A DNA stretch of 64,000 nt from the NCBI GenBank assembly GCA_017983635.1, contig JAGOBA010000007.1:62001-126000 (forward strand), written 5' to 3'. The translations under genes and the position numbers were made by a program. Source of the stretch: Alphaproteobacteria bacterium (lineage in GTDB: Bacteria; Pseudomonadota; Alphaproteobacteria; Micropepsales; Micropepsaceae). This document shows, in pieces, positions 50,532 to 59,052 of the stretch; the first letter of the stretch is position 1, and the number at the start of each line of letters is the position of its first letter. The notes below the pieces were generated by a model, which worked only from the letters and a program-made list of their open reading frames with translations, did no database searches and had not been told where the DNA came from.

Positions 50532-50724
50532 ACGCGGAAAGAAGGGGCGCGGGGCCTATCGCATCGACACCGCGCCCACCGGCGATCGGAGAACGGAGCT
50601 GTTGCGCGATCCCCAAGTCGCCGCCTTCGTCGAGGCGTTCAACAGCATCGACGACCCACGGCATCGCGCCTGCATTGCGTGGCTGATTCTCGAGCTCGCG
50701 CAACAGAAGAAGGAGGAAGATTGA
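50521..50724 (+). CDS. 67-aa small protein between luxI and phyH
   Basis: MPTERGKKGRGAYRIDTAPT then a helical part LLRDPQVAAFVEAFNSIDDP with RHRACIAWLILELAQQKKEED. It starts inside luxI (11-nt overlap) and ends 1 nt before the dioxygenase gene, so it is part of the operon. The helix resembles the C-terminal end of the XRE-like protein at 48609 (AF-x-x-I-x-D, L-x-LAQ). No known family was recognised. A modulator of LuxR or of the enzyme is one possibility (speculation). Confidence 0.7.
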   Translation: MPTERGKKGRGAYRIDTAPTGDRRTELLRDPQVAAFVEAFNSIDDPRHRACIAWLILELAQQKKEED

Positions 50725-50725
50725 G

Positions 50726-51691
50726 ATGCTGACGACAACGCAACAGCGCGAAACATTTGGTCGGGATGGCGTCGTGTGTCTGCGCGGCGTGTTTTCCACC
50801 CGAGAGGTCGCCAGGCTGGCCAAGTCCATCGATAACGCGACCGCCTCGATCGGCACGACCGCCACCGGCTATGACATCACGGCTATCGCCGATGCCGCGT
50901 GGTCCGATGCCGACGCTCAGTACCAAGTCGGTCGCGCCGAGCAGTACAAACTCGAGAACTTCGCCGCTTACGTTCGTGCGACAGGAGCCCAACGCCTGTG
51001 CGATAGGCCGGCGCCTGCATCACAGTCCCGCGGCCGCTTTCTTGTCGAGACCGGAACCTGGACACGCGACCGCGCCTTCCGAAGTGCGGCGACGACGAGC
51101 GCGCTTCCGCAGATTGCGGGCGAACTGCTCGACGCGAGGGCGATTCGCTTCTACGACGACCAGATCTTCGTCAAAGAGGCGGGCACGATCGATCGTACGG
51201 CGTTCCATCAGGACCTCGGCTATTTCAACATCGAGGGCGACCAGGGCTGTGTGGTGTGGGCACCGGTCGATGCTTGCGGCCGGCAGAGCGGCGCATTGGG
51301 ATATGTTCGCGGGTCGCACCGGTGGGGGAAGACCTTTAAGCCGAACACGTTCATGTCGCGCCTGACAATGCCAAACGCTGAGGGCGACGAGTTACCGGAC
51401 ATCGACAACAATGAAAGCGACTACGACATCGTCTACTTCGAGGTCGAGCCGGGCGATGTGGTGATCCATCATCTGCGCACCGTGCACGGTTCGCATGGCA
51501 ACGCTTCGACGACGCGCACGCGCCGCGCGGCGTCGCTTCGCTATGTGGGTGAGCAAGTCCGCTATCGCAAGCGTCCCGGCGCCGTGGCGCAACCGCACCG
51601 TCCGCTCGATTGGGCGGACGGGACGGCGCTTTGCGATCCTTGGTTTCCGCTCGCCTGGCGGCGCAGCCAGGCGGCGGTCGCGGCGGAATGA
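50726..51691 (+). CDS. phytanoyl-CoA dioxygenase (PhyH) family protein
   Basis: A 321-aa Fe(II)/2-oxoglutarate dioxygenase. FHQDLGYFNIEGDQGCVVWA gives the H-x-D metal pair, GALGYVRGSHRWGKTF the family segment, and VVIHHLRTVHGSHGNAS the distal His, followed by the Arg of TRTRRAASLRY for 2-oxoglutarate. The last gene of the luxI operon. Dioxygenases of this family hydroxylate carbon chains; a hydroxylation of the AHL acyl chain or its precursor, or quorum-controlled secondary metabolism, are possible (inference). It converges with the next gene with 1 nt between stops. Confidence 0.88.
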   Translation: MLTTTQQRETFGRDGVVCLRGVFSTREVARLAKSIDNATASIGTTATGYDITAIADAAWSDADAQYQVGRAEQYKLENFAAYVRATGAQRLCDRPAPASQSRGRFLVETGTWTRDRAFRSAATTSALPQIAGELLDARAIRFYDDQIFVKEAGTIDRTAFHQDLGYFNIEGDQGCVVWAPVDACGRQSGALGYVRGSHRWGKTFKPNTFMSRLTMPNAEGDELPDIDNNESDYDIVYFEVEPGDVVIHHLRTVHGSHGNASTTRTRRAASLRYVGEQVRYRKRPGAVAQPHRPLDWADGTALCDPWFPLAWRRSQAAVAAE

Positions 51692-51692
51692 T

Positions 51693-52442
51693 CTACTTCG
51701 CCGGCTTCACGAACTTGAAGATGAACTGGTCGGTCTTGCCGCGGATTGCCGGGTCGAACACGTTGGCGGTATGCGGGTCGGCCGGGTTCTTGAGGAGGTC
51801 GCTCTCGGCTTCGAGTTTGAAACCGGCCGCGAGGATTTGCTCCTTCACCAGGGCCGGATCAATGCGATGGAGCTTATCGATTTGCTCCGGCGTCTTCACG
51901 TCTGGGCCAACGTGGTCGATGATGAAGTAAACGCCGCCGGGCTTCAGCGCGTCGAAGATCGCCTTGTTCATTTTGGCGATGTCGATCTTCTGCCAGACTT
52001 GGTCGTGGTAGAGTTGGCTGACGAAGATGAGATCGACCGGCGGGTCGAACTTGACCGCGTCCATCGGCTGGACTGAACCTTCGACATTCTTGTAGCCGGC
52101 CGCGACGAAGGCTGCGGGCGCCTCGGTGGCTTTCGGAAACTTGTCGGCCACCCATGTCGGATTGAACATGACGACCTTGCCGTTCGCGCCGACGATGCGG
52201 CTCATGATGCGCGTATAGTAACCCGTACGGCCGGGGCCGACATCAACAGCACGACCCCCTGGCTTCAAACCCGCCATCGCCATGATCTCAGCGGGATGGC
52301 GATCTGCGTCGCGGTCGGTATCGTCCTTTGGACGGTCCTTGTCAGCGACGGCGGCAGCGACATAGGCGGGCACGTCCGCCGCATGCGACGGCGCTGCGAC
52401 AAGCAACGCGAGCGCGACGGTGGACAACGAAAGAATGCGCAT
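51693..52442 (-). CDS. exported SAM-dependent methyltransferase-like protein (second copy)
   Basis: A 249-aa protein with signal peptide MRILSLSTVALALLVAAPSH then A, followed by HPAEIMAMAGLKPGGRAVDV then GPGRTGYYTRIM (motif I) and VDLIFVSQLYHDQVWQKIDI, LKPGGVYFIIDHVG. Same COG4798-like exported methyltransferase type as the gene at 34366-35217, but only distantly similar. It is not part of the luxI operon (opposite strand, convergent). Substrate and SAM source unknown. Confidence 0.82.
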   Translation of the reverse strand: MRILSLSTVALALLVAAPSHAADVPAYVAAAVADKDRPKDDTDRDADRHPAEIMAMAGLKPGGRAVDVGPGRTGYYTRIMSRIVGANGKVVMFNPTWVADKFPKATEAPAAFVAAGYKNVEGSVQPMDAVKFDPPVDLIFVSQLYHDQVWQKIDIAKMNKAIFDALKPGGVYFIIDHVGPDVKTPEQIDKLHRIDPALVKEQILAAGFKLEAESDLLKNPADPHTANVFDPAIRGKTDQFIFKFVKPAK

Positions 52443-52529
52443 GGAAAAGCTCTCCCCTTATGGCGGGAACGTTATGTCCCCCTTTAGTTGCCGGTCCTAG
52501 ACGACCCTAGATCACGCTCTCGTGACCAC

Positions 52530-53168
52530 TCAAATCTTGTTCCTTGCCGCCACTTTCTTCACGACCGGATGATCGTCAAGGCGGGCGCCGATCTTGTGAA
52601 GCTTTGGGCACTCGGCTCTGAACCAGTCACGGCCGGGGCGCCAGAGCGTCATGGCCCACGTATAAATGTCGAGGGCCGAGAACGTCTCGCCGAGGAACCA
52701 GGGCCCCTCGATCTGCTTCTCCACGAACTTCCAGAGGTCTTGGCGGTGGCCGTGCGTGCTTTCACGGAGCAACTTGCCGGCACCCACTTTGTACGGCTCG
52801 CCAACCCAGCGCTCGGTCACGTCACCATAGGTGAACGTGGGGTAGACTGCCGAGACAAGGAACAGTTGCCAACGCAGGAATTCGGCGCGCGACGGGTGGC
52901 CTGCGGGTGGGATGAGCTCGAAACCAGGGACAGTGTCCGCGAGATGGAACAGGATCGCCGCGCTCTCGGTCATCACTGTGCCGTCCGGCAGCAACAGCGT
53001 GGGTACTTGGCCGAGCGGATTCAGCTTCTTCAGCGCCTTGCTCTTCCAACCGGTATCGGACCACGGCACATCGACGATCTCGAACGGCACCTTGGCGAGC
53101 CCGAACGCTATCTCGACGATCATCGAGCCGCAGCCGTTGGTGGCGTAAAGTTTGTAGGGTTTGGTCAT
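52530..53168 (-). CDS. glutathione S-transferase family protein
   Basis: A 212-aa GST: thioredoxin-fold N-terminus (PYKLYATNGCGSMIVEIAFG, NPLGQVPTLLLPDGTVMTES, AAILFHLAD) and an all-helical C-terminal domain with GETFSALDIYTWAMTLW (N-capping S-x-x-D). The usual catalytic Ser/Tyr near residue 10 is GCGS, which fits a Cys/Ser-type bacterial class. Follows ctaA by 15 nt on the same strand, so it may be cotranscribed with it. Confidence 0.88.
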   Translation of the reverse strand: MTKPYKLYATNGCGSMIVEIAFGLAKVPFEIVDVPWSDTGWKSKALKKLNPLGQVPTLLLPDGTVMTESAAILFHLADTVPGFELIPPAGHPSRAEFLRWQLFLVSAVYPTFTYGDVTERWVGEPYKVGAGKLLRESTHGHRQDLWKFVEKQIEGPWFLGETFSALDIYTWAMTLWRPGRDWFRAECPKLHKIGARLDDHPVVKKVAARNKI

Positions 53169-53183
53169 AGTTTCCTCCGAATG

Positions 53184-54215
53184 CTAGCCGGCGCGGCGAA
53201 GTGCGAACGCATACGCGATCGTTGCGGTCAGCAGTGCAACCGCGCCGAATTGATGAAGTGCGCCAAGCCACACAGGTACCACTTCGAGCAGCGTCCAGAT
53301 GCCGAGCAGCACTTGCGCCGCCACGGTCGCGAGCAAGATGTTGGAGGTCATGTCAGCCAAGCCGGTGAGCTTTGATCGCCGGCCGGCAAACCACAGCGCC
53401 ACCACTGCGAGCGTGACGACATAGCCACCGATCCGATGATTGAACTGGACGGTCGTGACGTCTTCGAACGGCGCGAGCCAGGTCCTGTAGGCGCCATCGG
53501 GGACGAACTTGCCGTCCATCATCGGCCAGGTGTTGTACGTGAACCCGGCGTCCAAGCCGGCGACGAAGCCCCCAAGCTTGATCTGCCCGAAGACAAGTAC
53601 GAGCACGCCGAGCGCCCACGGGAACAGCTTGTGAGGACGTTTCTGCGCAGGCCACTCGCCCCGCCACAGCGGGAGTGCGGTCCAGAGGATCGCGGCGTAG
53701 ATCACCAATGCCAACGTCAAGTGCGCGACGAGGCGATACTGGCTGACGCTTGTGCGCTCAGAAAGGCCGCTTGCCACCATGAACCAACCGAGCGCGCCTT
53801 GCAGGCCGCCCAGCACAAAGAGCAAGACGAGTCGCGGGATCAAGGCGCGCTCGATCTGTCCCCGGAACAGGAAGACGAGGAACGGGACCAGGAACGCGAA
53901 GCCGATCAGGCGGCCGAGATTGCGGTGGCTCCACTCCCACCAAAAGATCGACTTGAACTCCTCCAGCGACATGCCCTTGTTCATGATCTGGTACTGCGGG
54001 ATCGCTTTGTAGGCGTCGAACTCTTCCTGCCACTCGGTGTCGGAGAGCGGCGGGAGCGCGCCGTGGATCGGCTTCCAGGACGTGATCGAAAGGCCGGAGT
54101 CGGTCAGACGCGTGAGGCCACCCACAACGACCATCAAGGCAATCAACCCGCACACGGCCAGAAGCCAGATGGCGAGCGTACGGCGCGACTGAATCTGCAA
54201 GGGCGTTGCGGTCAT
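53184..54215 (-). CDS. ctaA: heme A synthase (COX15/CtaA)
   Basis: A 343-aa eight-helix membrane enzyme oxidising heme O to heme A for cytochrome oxidase. VVVGGLTRLTDSGLSITSWK with PIHGALPPLS, FKSIFWWEWSHRNLGRLIGF (His of helix pair), YRLVAHLTLAL and VQFNHRIGGYVVTLA give the conserved His residues. This is the Alphaproteobacterial/mitochondrial type without the Cys pair of some Gram-positive forms. GST gene follows. Confidence 0.95.
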   Translation of the reverse strand: MTATPLQIQSRRTLAIWLLAVCGLIALMVVVGGLTRLTDSGLSITSWKPIHGALPPLSDTEWQEEFDAYKAIPQYQIMNKGMSLEEFKSIFWWEWSHRNLGRLIGFAFLVPFLVFLFRGQIERALIPRLVLLFVLGGLQGALGWFMVASGLSERTSVSQYRLVAHLTLALVIYAAILWTALPLWRGEWPAQKRPHKLFPWALGVLVLVFGQIKLGGFVAGLDAGFTYNTWPMMDGKFVPDGAYRTWLAPFEDVTTVQFNHRIGGYVVTLAVVALWFAGRRSKLTGLADMTSNILLATVAAQVLLGIWTLLEVVPVWLGALHQFGAVALLTATIAYAFALRRAG

Positions 54216-54266
54216 GCGGGAGCGGATATAGCGGTCACGGTGGCCCTTAGAACTGCGGCAGTTTGC

Positions 54267-54959
54267 CTAAGCCAACGCGAAATCTACGGCCGCCTTCGCG
54301 TGAATCAACGCCGTGTCGAAAACGGGTTCCCTCAGGTCGGCTTGGGTCAGCAACATCCCAATCTCGGTGCACCCGAAAATGATACCGTCGGCGCCCTGCC
54401 CGCGCGCGGCGGCGATGACATCGAGGTAGCGGCGCTTGGACTCCGGCTTCACGACGCCCTTCACGAGCTCGCCAAAGATGACGTCATGGACGACGCGCCT
54501 GCCGTCGTCGTCCGGGGTCAATGCGTCAATGCCGTGCATCGCCTTCAGACGGCCGCGATAGAAGTCCTGCTCCATCGTATAGCGCGTCGCGAGCAGCAAT
54601 GGACGCTTGCAAGTGGTGCGCTTGATCGCGGCCGCCGTCGCGTCGGCAATATGGAGAAGCGGCACGTGAATGGCGCCGGCGACGGCATCAGCCACCTTGT
54701 GCATGGTGTTGGCCGTGATGACGACCGCCTCGGCGCCAGCGGTTTCCAGACGGCGCGCGATCTCAGCCAGACTCCGGCCGGCATCCTCCCAGGCGCTGGC
54801 GCGCTGCATCGCCTCGATGGGCGCAAAGTCGACCGACCAGAGAATCAGTTGCGCGGAATGGTGACCGCCCAGCCGGGCGCGCACATCCTCGTTCATCAGG
54901 CGATAGTAAATCGCGGTGCTCTCGGCGCTCATCCCGCCGATCAATCCAAGGGTCTTCAT
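54267..54959 (-). CDS. aspartate/glutamate racemase family protein
   Basis: A 230-aa PLP-independent racemase. KTLGLIGGMSAESTAIYYRL at the N-terminus, EAVVITANTMHKVAD with its Thr-Asn-x-Met (the first catalytic Cys is replaced by Thr in this branch) and GIIFGCTEIGMLL (second catalytic Cys) define the family. Loss of the first Cys (ANT instead of CNT) suggests it may not be a standard aspartate racemase; some relatives act on other substrates or are one-base enzymes. Unlinked to neighbours. Confidence 0.85.
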   Translation of the reverse strand: MKTLGLIGGMSAESTAIYYRLMNEDVRARLGGHHSAQLILWSVDFAPIEAMQRASAWEDAGRSLAEIARRLETAGAEAVVITANTMHKVADAVAGAIHVPLLHIADATAAAIKRTTCKRPLLLATRYTMEQDFYRGRLKAMHGIDALTPDDDGRRVVHDVIFGELVKGVVKPESKRRYLDVIAAARGQGADGIIFGCTEIGMLLTQADLREPVFDTALIHAKAAVDFALA

Positions 54960-55033
54960 AGGGTCATTCCGCCGTCACTTTGGCCGCAGAATGGCAGTTT
55001 GCGGGCGCGAAGGACAATTGCTAATCAGACAAG

Positions 55034-55267
55034 ATGGGTATGCGTTGGAAGAAGCTGATCGGTGTGTTTCTGCTGCTCGGCATTATTGCGATTTACGTGC
55101 TGCTCGTGATGCGGGCGGCGGTTGAGATTCTGCCGACGGCGGGTGGGATCGTGCAGTTCTTCTTCTATGCGGTGGCCGGCATGGCCTGGGTGGTGCCGGT
55201 GCGTTACCTCATCGTATGGATGAACACGCCCGGCCGCAGCGATCGGGAGAACGGTGAACATGCCTGA
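55034..55267 (+). CDS. DUF2842 small membrane protein
   Basis: A 77-aa protein with two hydrophobic helices, KKLIGVFLLLGIIAIYVLLV and VQFFFYAVAGMAWVVPVRYL, then a polar tail (NTPGRSDRENGEHA). This matches the Alphaproteobacterial DUF2842 family of unknown function. Either ATG 55034 or ATG 55040 (MRWKK) could be the start. It overlaps the following UPF0114 gene by 8 nt, so they are coupled. Confidence 0.82.
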   Translation: MGMRWKKLIGVFLLLGIIAIYVLLVMRAAVEILPTAGGIVQFFFYAVAGMAWVVPVRYLIVWMNTPGRSDRENGEHA

Positions 55268-55883
55268 CACAGCCGGCGACAAGGTCAAGAAATTCTTCGC
55301 GGCATCCGTGACCAACCCGATGGACCGCATCCAAACGGCGGTCGAGCGGATCATTCTCTACAGCCGCTATATCCTGGTCGTGTTCTATGTCGGTCTAGCC
55401 GTCGCCCTCGCGTTCTATGCGGTCAGCTTCACCTTCGAGGTCGTTCACATCGCGGAACTCGCGTTCTTTCCGCCGGCCGAGAACGACGGCAAGTTCAGCA
55501 TGATCATGCCGATCCTAGAGCTGATCGACGGCGCGCTGGTGTCGGGTCTAATCGTGATGGTGATGCTAAGCTCGTATGAGAACTTCGTCGGACGGTTCGG
55601 CGATGACTCATTGGACGATTCGCCGGAGTGGTTGCGGCGGCTCGATCCGGGCTCGCTGAAAGTAAAGGTCGCGACCGCGCTGCTGACAATCTCGGCAGTG
55701 AAACTGTTGCAGGTGTTCATGGACCGCGAAAAATTCACGGACGGCGACATCTTCTGGAAGGTCGTGATTCACGTGGTCTTCATCGCGTCTGCCGTGTTTT
55801 TGGCGCTGCTCGATCGTATTGCCGGGCATCCGGCGCGGCTCTATCCGCCGCGCGGCAAGGAACCGCCGGACGACGCGCATTGA
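55260..55883 (+). CDS. UPF0114 (YqhA) family membrane protein
   Basis: A 207-aa protein with four helices. VERIILYSRYILVVFYVGLA, LELIDGALVSGLIVMVMLSS and YENFVGRFGDDSLDDSPEWL, LKVKVATALLTISAVKLLQV are conserved YqhA/TIGR00645 blocks. Function unknown; widespread in Proteobacteria. The start was taken at ATG 55260; a GTG at 55254 is also possible. A GCCCGGC/GCCGGGC hairpin lies just after the stop (55885-55904) without a T-run. Confidence 0.85.
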   Translation: MPDTAGDKVKKFFAASVTNPMDRIQTAVERIILYSRYILVVFYVGLAVALAFYAVSFTFEVVHIAELAFFPPAENDGKFSMIMPILELIDGALVSGLIVMVMLSSYENFVGRFGDDSLDDSPEWLRRLDPGSLKVKVATALLTISAVKLLQVFMDREKFTDGDIFWKVVIHVVFIASAVFLALLDRIAGHPARLYPPRGKEPPDDAH

Positions 55884-55960
55884 AGCCCGGCCCCGAAGCC
55901 GGGCATACTGGGCGCCAAGTGAAGTGATCCCCTCCCCCTCCTACATAAGGACTTCGGCCC

Positions 55961-57544
55961 ATGGCTGATTCCGGCTCCATCTTTCTTGGCAAGGGCGACC
56001 TGGCACAGAGCCTGTTGCTGTCGAGCGCCAACCGGCACGGCCTGATCGCAGGCGCGACCGGCACGGGCAAGACGTCAACCCTGCGCGTGCTCGCCGAAGG
56101 CTTCAGCCGCGCTGGTGTCCCCGTGTTTGTACCTGACATCAAGGGCGACCTCGCGGGCTTTTGCCAAGTCGCGGAGGTGAAGCCGTTCATCACCGAGCGC
56201 GTGCAAAAGATCGGACAGACGGACTGGAAGCCGACATCCTATCCGGTCGTCTTTTGGGACCTTTTCGGCGAGCTCGGCCATCCGTTACGCGCGACGGTGT
56301 CGGAGATGGGACCGACGTTGCTTTCACGCATGCTACAGCTCAACGATACGCAAGAGGGCGTGCTAAACATCGTCTTCCGCGTCGCGGACGAGCAAGGGAT
56401 GCTGCTGCTCGATTTGAAAGACCTGCGCGCGATGCTGGTGCACGTGGCGGAAAACGCCGACAAGTACTCCGTTCAGTTCGGCAATATCGCGCCGGCGTCC
56501 GTGGGCGCGATTCAGCGCACATTGCTCACGCTCGAGAACCAAGGTGGCGATGCGTTCTTCGGTGAACCGGCGTTGAAGCTCTCCGACATGCTGATCGCGG
56601 ACGACACCGGGCGCGGCGCTATCCATGTTCTGGCGGCGGAGAAGTTGTTCGGCAGCCCGATGCTCTACGCCACGTTCCTGCTGTGGCTCTTATCGGAGCT
56701 CTACGAACAGATGCCGGAAGTCGGCGATCTGGATAAGCCGAAGCTGGTGTTCTTCTTCGACGAGGCGCATTTGCTGTTCGACGATCAGCCGAAAGCGTTG
56801 ATCGACAAGGTGGAGCAAGTCATTCGGCTGATCCGCTCCAAGGGCGTGGGCGTCTTCTTCATTTCGCAGTCGCCGCTCGACATTCCCGATGACGTGCTGG
56901 GGCAGCTTGGCAACAAGGTGCAGCACGCGCTGCGCGCCTTCACGCCAAAGGATCGCAAGTCGGTCAAGGCGGTTGCCGACAATTTCCGCGAGAACCCGAG
57001 GTTCAAGGCGTCGGATGCGGTGCAGGAACTGGGCGTCGGTGAAGCGCTGGTATCGACGCTGGACGCGAAAGGGATTCCCTCGATCGTCGATCGCGTTCTG
57101 ATCGCGCCGCCGATGTGCCGGATGGGTCCGATCAACGCGGCGGAACGCGCCGCCGTGGTAAGCGCGAGCCCTCTGAAAGGCTCCTACGATCAAGCGGTCG
57201 ATCGCGAGAGCGCTTACGAAGTTCTCATGGCCAAGGCCAACGGCGCGCAAGGCGGCGGTTCGTCACCGTCGACGACGCGGGCACCAGCGGCCACGACCCG
57301 CACCTGGGGCTGGGGAACGTCGAAGCCTGAGGCACAGCCCGCGCCGGAACCGGCGCCGCGTCGTCCGCAGAGTTATCCGATGCCCAGCACACCGCGCGAA
57401 GAGCCACGGCCGCGTGCTTCCTCGCGGCAGACGATGGGCGAAGCGGCAGCAAAGAGCGCGGCGCGCTCCGTCACCTCCGCCATCGGCAGCAGCATCGGCC
57501 GCGCACTCGTGCGCGGAGTCCTCGGCTCGCTGCTGAAACGATAG
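55961..57544 (+). CDS. DUF853 (HerA-like) ATPase
   Basis: A 527-aa P-loop ATPase of the YjgR/DUF853 type: Walker A GATGTGKT at residues 31-38, DIKGDLAGF downstream, Walker [11 protein letters not shown] near residue 265, and the [20 protein letters not shown] block with the [20 protein letters not shown] segment. A disordered Pro/Ala-rich stretch (about 430-500) precedes a short hydrophobic, glycine-zipper-like C-terminus ([20 protein letters not shown]). Related to HerA DNA translocases but function is unproven. Confidence 0.88.
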   Translation: MADSGSIFLGKGDLAQSLLLSSANRHGLIAGATGTGKTSTLRVLAEGFSRAGVPVFVPDIKGDLAGFCQVAEVKPFITERVQKIGQTDWKPTSYPVVFWDLFGELGHPLRATVSEMGPTLLSRMLQLNDTQEGVLNIVFRVADEQGMLLLDLKDLRAMLVHVAENADKYSVQFGNIAPASVGAIQRTLLTLENQGGDAFFGEPALKLSDMLIADDTGRGAIHVLAAEKLFGSPMLYATFLLWLLSELYEQMPEVGDLDKPKLVFFFDEAHLLFDDQPKALIDKVEQVIRLIRSKGVGVFFISQSPLDIPDDVLGQLGNKVQHALRAFTPKDRKSVKAVADNFRENPRFKASDAVQELGVGEALVSTLDAKGIPSIVDRVLIAPPMCRMGPINAAERAAVVSASPLKGSYDQAVDRESAYEVLMAKANGAQGGGSSPSTTRAPAATTRTWGWGTSKPEAQPAPEPAPRRPQSYPMPSTPREEPRPRASSRQTMGEAAAKSAARSVTSAIGSSIGRALVRGVLGSLLKR

Positions 57545-57553
57545 GATCAACCA

Positions 57554-57985
57554 ATGCGCAGGTTCCTTACGATACTGGCGGTCGGCCTGACACTCTCCGC
57601 TTGCGAGTCGGCGGTTTCGAATGATCAGGGCGAAGGCCGCTTGGCTCAGAATGACTGGATCGCCGAGACGATTGCCGGTAGACCGGTGATCAATCCGGCC
57701 CGCGTGACTCTCGCCTTTCTTGAGGGCCGCGTTTCCGGACGAAGCGGTTGCAACCTCTACTCCGGACCGGTCGAGATCGGACCGGGCACGCTGAAGATCG
57801 GCGCGCTGATCTCGACAAAAATGGCCTGCATGCAAGAGGGTGTGATGCAGCAGGAAAGCGCCTACTTGTCGGCGCTTCAGTCGGCACAGACTTACAGCAT
57901 CGGTGGCGACAAGCTCACGATCACGACTCCAACGGGCAGCATCGTCTACGGGGCGACAGCCCGCCAAGCGCAGCCCGGGGAGTAA
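57554..57985 (+). CDS. META domain lipoprotein
   Basis: A 143-aa lipoprotein: MRRFLTILAVGLTLSACESA (lipobox LSAC) then a META/HslJ-like beta domain, NDWIAETIAGRPVINPARVT, VSGRSGCNLYSGPVEIGPGT, KMACMQEGVMQQESAYLSAL. META-domain proteins occur in outer-membrane stress contexts (HslJ). It follows the DUF853 gene by 9 nt, so they share a transcript. Confidence 0.85.
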   Translation: MRRFLTILAVGLTLSACESAVSNDQGEGRLAQNDWIAETIAGRPVINPARVTLAFLEGRVSGRSGCNLYSGPVEIGPGTLKIGALISTKMACMQEGVMQQESAYLSALQSAQTYSIGGDKLTITTPTGSIVYGATARQAQPGE

Positions 57986-58143
57986 GTCGTCAACAGCCCG
58001 CCGCGGACGCGTAAGCGCCCGCGGCCAAGCTGGCCCAACCTCATGGGGAGACCATGTGATAGAGGCGCCGCCAGCTTAGCACGAGGCCGGTCGGCGGCGC
58101 GCGCGTTTCGTGTTAATCACTAGCGTGCGCTTGGGAGGCCGAT

Positions 58144-59052
58144 ATGACAGAGATCGCGGTGATCGGGCCGGGGGCCATCGGGTGCGCGTTTGCCGCTGCT
58201 GCAATGCAGGCGGGGCACCGGATCTCGATTGCCGCACGAACGCCGTTTGCCGCACTCGACGTGGATTATCCGGGCGGGCATGTGAGTAGGCCGGTCACGG
58301 CGCTTACGCTAGCGGCGGCGCGGCCCTTTCCCATCGTGATGCTTGCCACTAAGGCGCATCAGACCGGCGACGCCCGACCATGGCTCAACGCGTTGTGCGG
58401 GCCGCAGACCACTGTTGCGGTGTTGCAGAATGGCGTCGAACACATCGCAAGGCTGCGGCCGCTCGTAGGTGACGGCCCGGCGATAGTGCCGGCGATGGTT
58501 GCATGTCCGAGCGACCGAACCGGGCCCGGCAAAGCGCATGTGACGGGTCCGGCCCGTCTCGATGTGCCGCCCGGCGAAGCGAGCGAAACGCTTCGCCGCG
58601 TGTTCGAAGGTTCGTTTGCGGAAATCAGGATCGTCGAGGATTGGTTGACTTCCGCGTGGGGCAAGTTGGTTCTCAACGCGGTGGGCGGCGGAATTGGCGT
58701 GCTGACGCGGCGCGGCAATGAGGTGCTTAAGGATGAAGGCATCGCGCGGCTCTACAAAGCCCTCGCAGCGGAGGTTGCCGCCGTCGGCCGCGCGGAAGGT
58801 GCAAAGTTACCGGATGACATCGGCGAGCGGCTACACGCTGTCATGGCGCGCGGACCGCACTTGCACATGGGCTCGATCGTCGTAGACCGTCTCGCTGGAC
58901 GGCCGACAGAGTGGGCCGCACGCAATGAGGTGGTGTTGAGGCTCGCGGCCAAGCACGGCATCGCTGTGCCGCTAAACGACCTCGTGTGCCATCTCATTCG
59001 GGCAGGCGAGCCCGACGCGGCCTGGAGCGACGCACGCCCTACGCCGGGATGA
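58144..59052 (+). CDS. 2-dehydropantoate 2-reductase family protein
   Basis: A 302-aa NAD(P)-dependent oxidoreductase: TEIAVIGPGAIGCAFAAAAM (Rossmann loop), MLATKAHQT, VAVLQNGVEHIARLRPLVGD, and TSAWGKLVLNAVGGGIGVLT with the catalytic Lys. PanE makes pantoate for CoA, but this branch has many paralogs with other substrates, so the symbol is not assigned. GGCCGATATG-type context gives a plain start. Converges with the gene pair on the other strand and overlaps its 3' end by 14 nt. Confidence 0.87.
   Translation: MTEIAVIGPGAIGCAFAAAAMQAGHRISIAARTPFAALDVDYPGGHVSRPVTALTLAAARPFPIVMLATKAHQTGDARPWLNALCGPQTTVAVLQNGVEHIARLRPLVGDGPAIVPAMVACPSDRTGPGKAHVTGPARLDVPPGEASETLRRVFEGSFAEIRIVEDWLTSAWGKLVLNAVGGGIGVLTRRGNEVLKDEGIARLYKALAAEVAAVGRAEGAKLPDDIGERLHAVMARGPHLHMGSIVVDRLAGRPTEWAARNEVVLRLAAKHGIAVPLNDLVCHLIRAGEPDAAWSDARPTPG

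Noticed and set aside
57986..58143. Possible small gene or riboswitch before the ketopantoate-reductase-family gene
   Set aside because: Several GC-rich hairpins but no match to an aptamer I know and no frame with a ribosome site.
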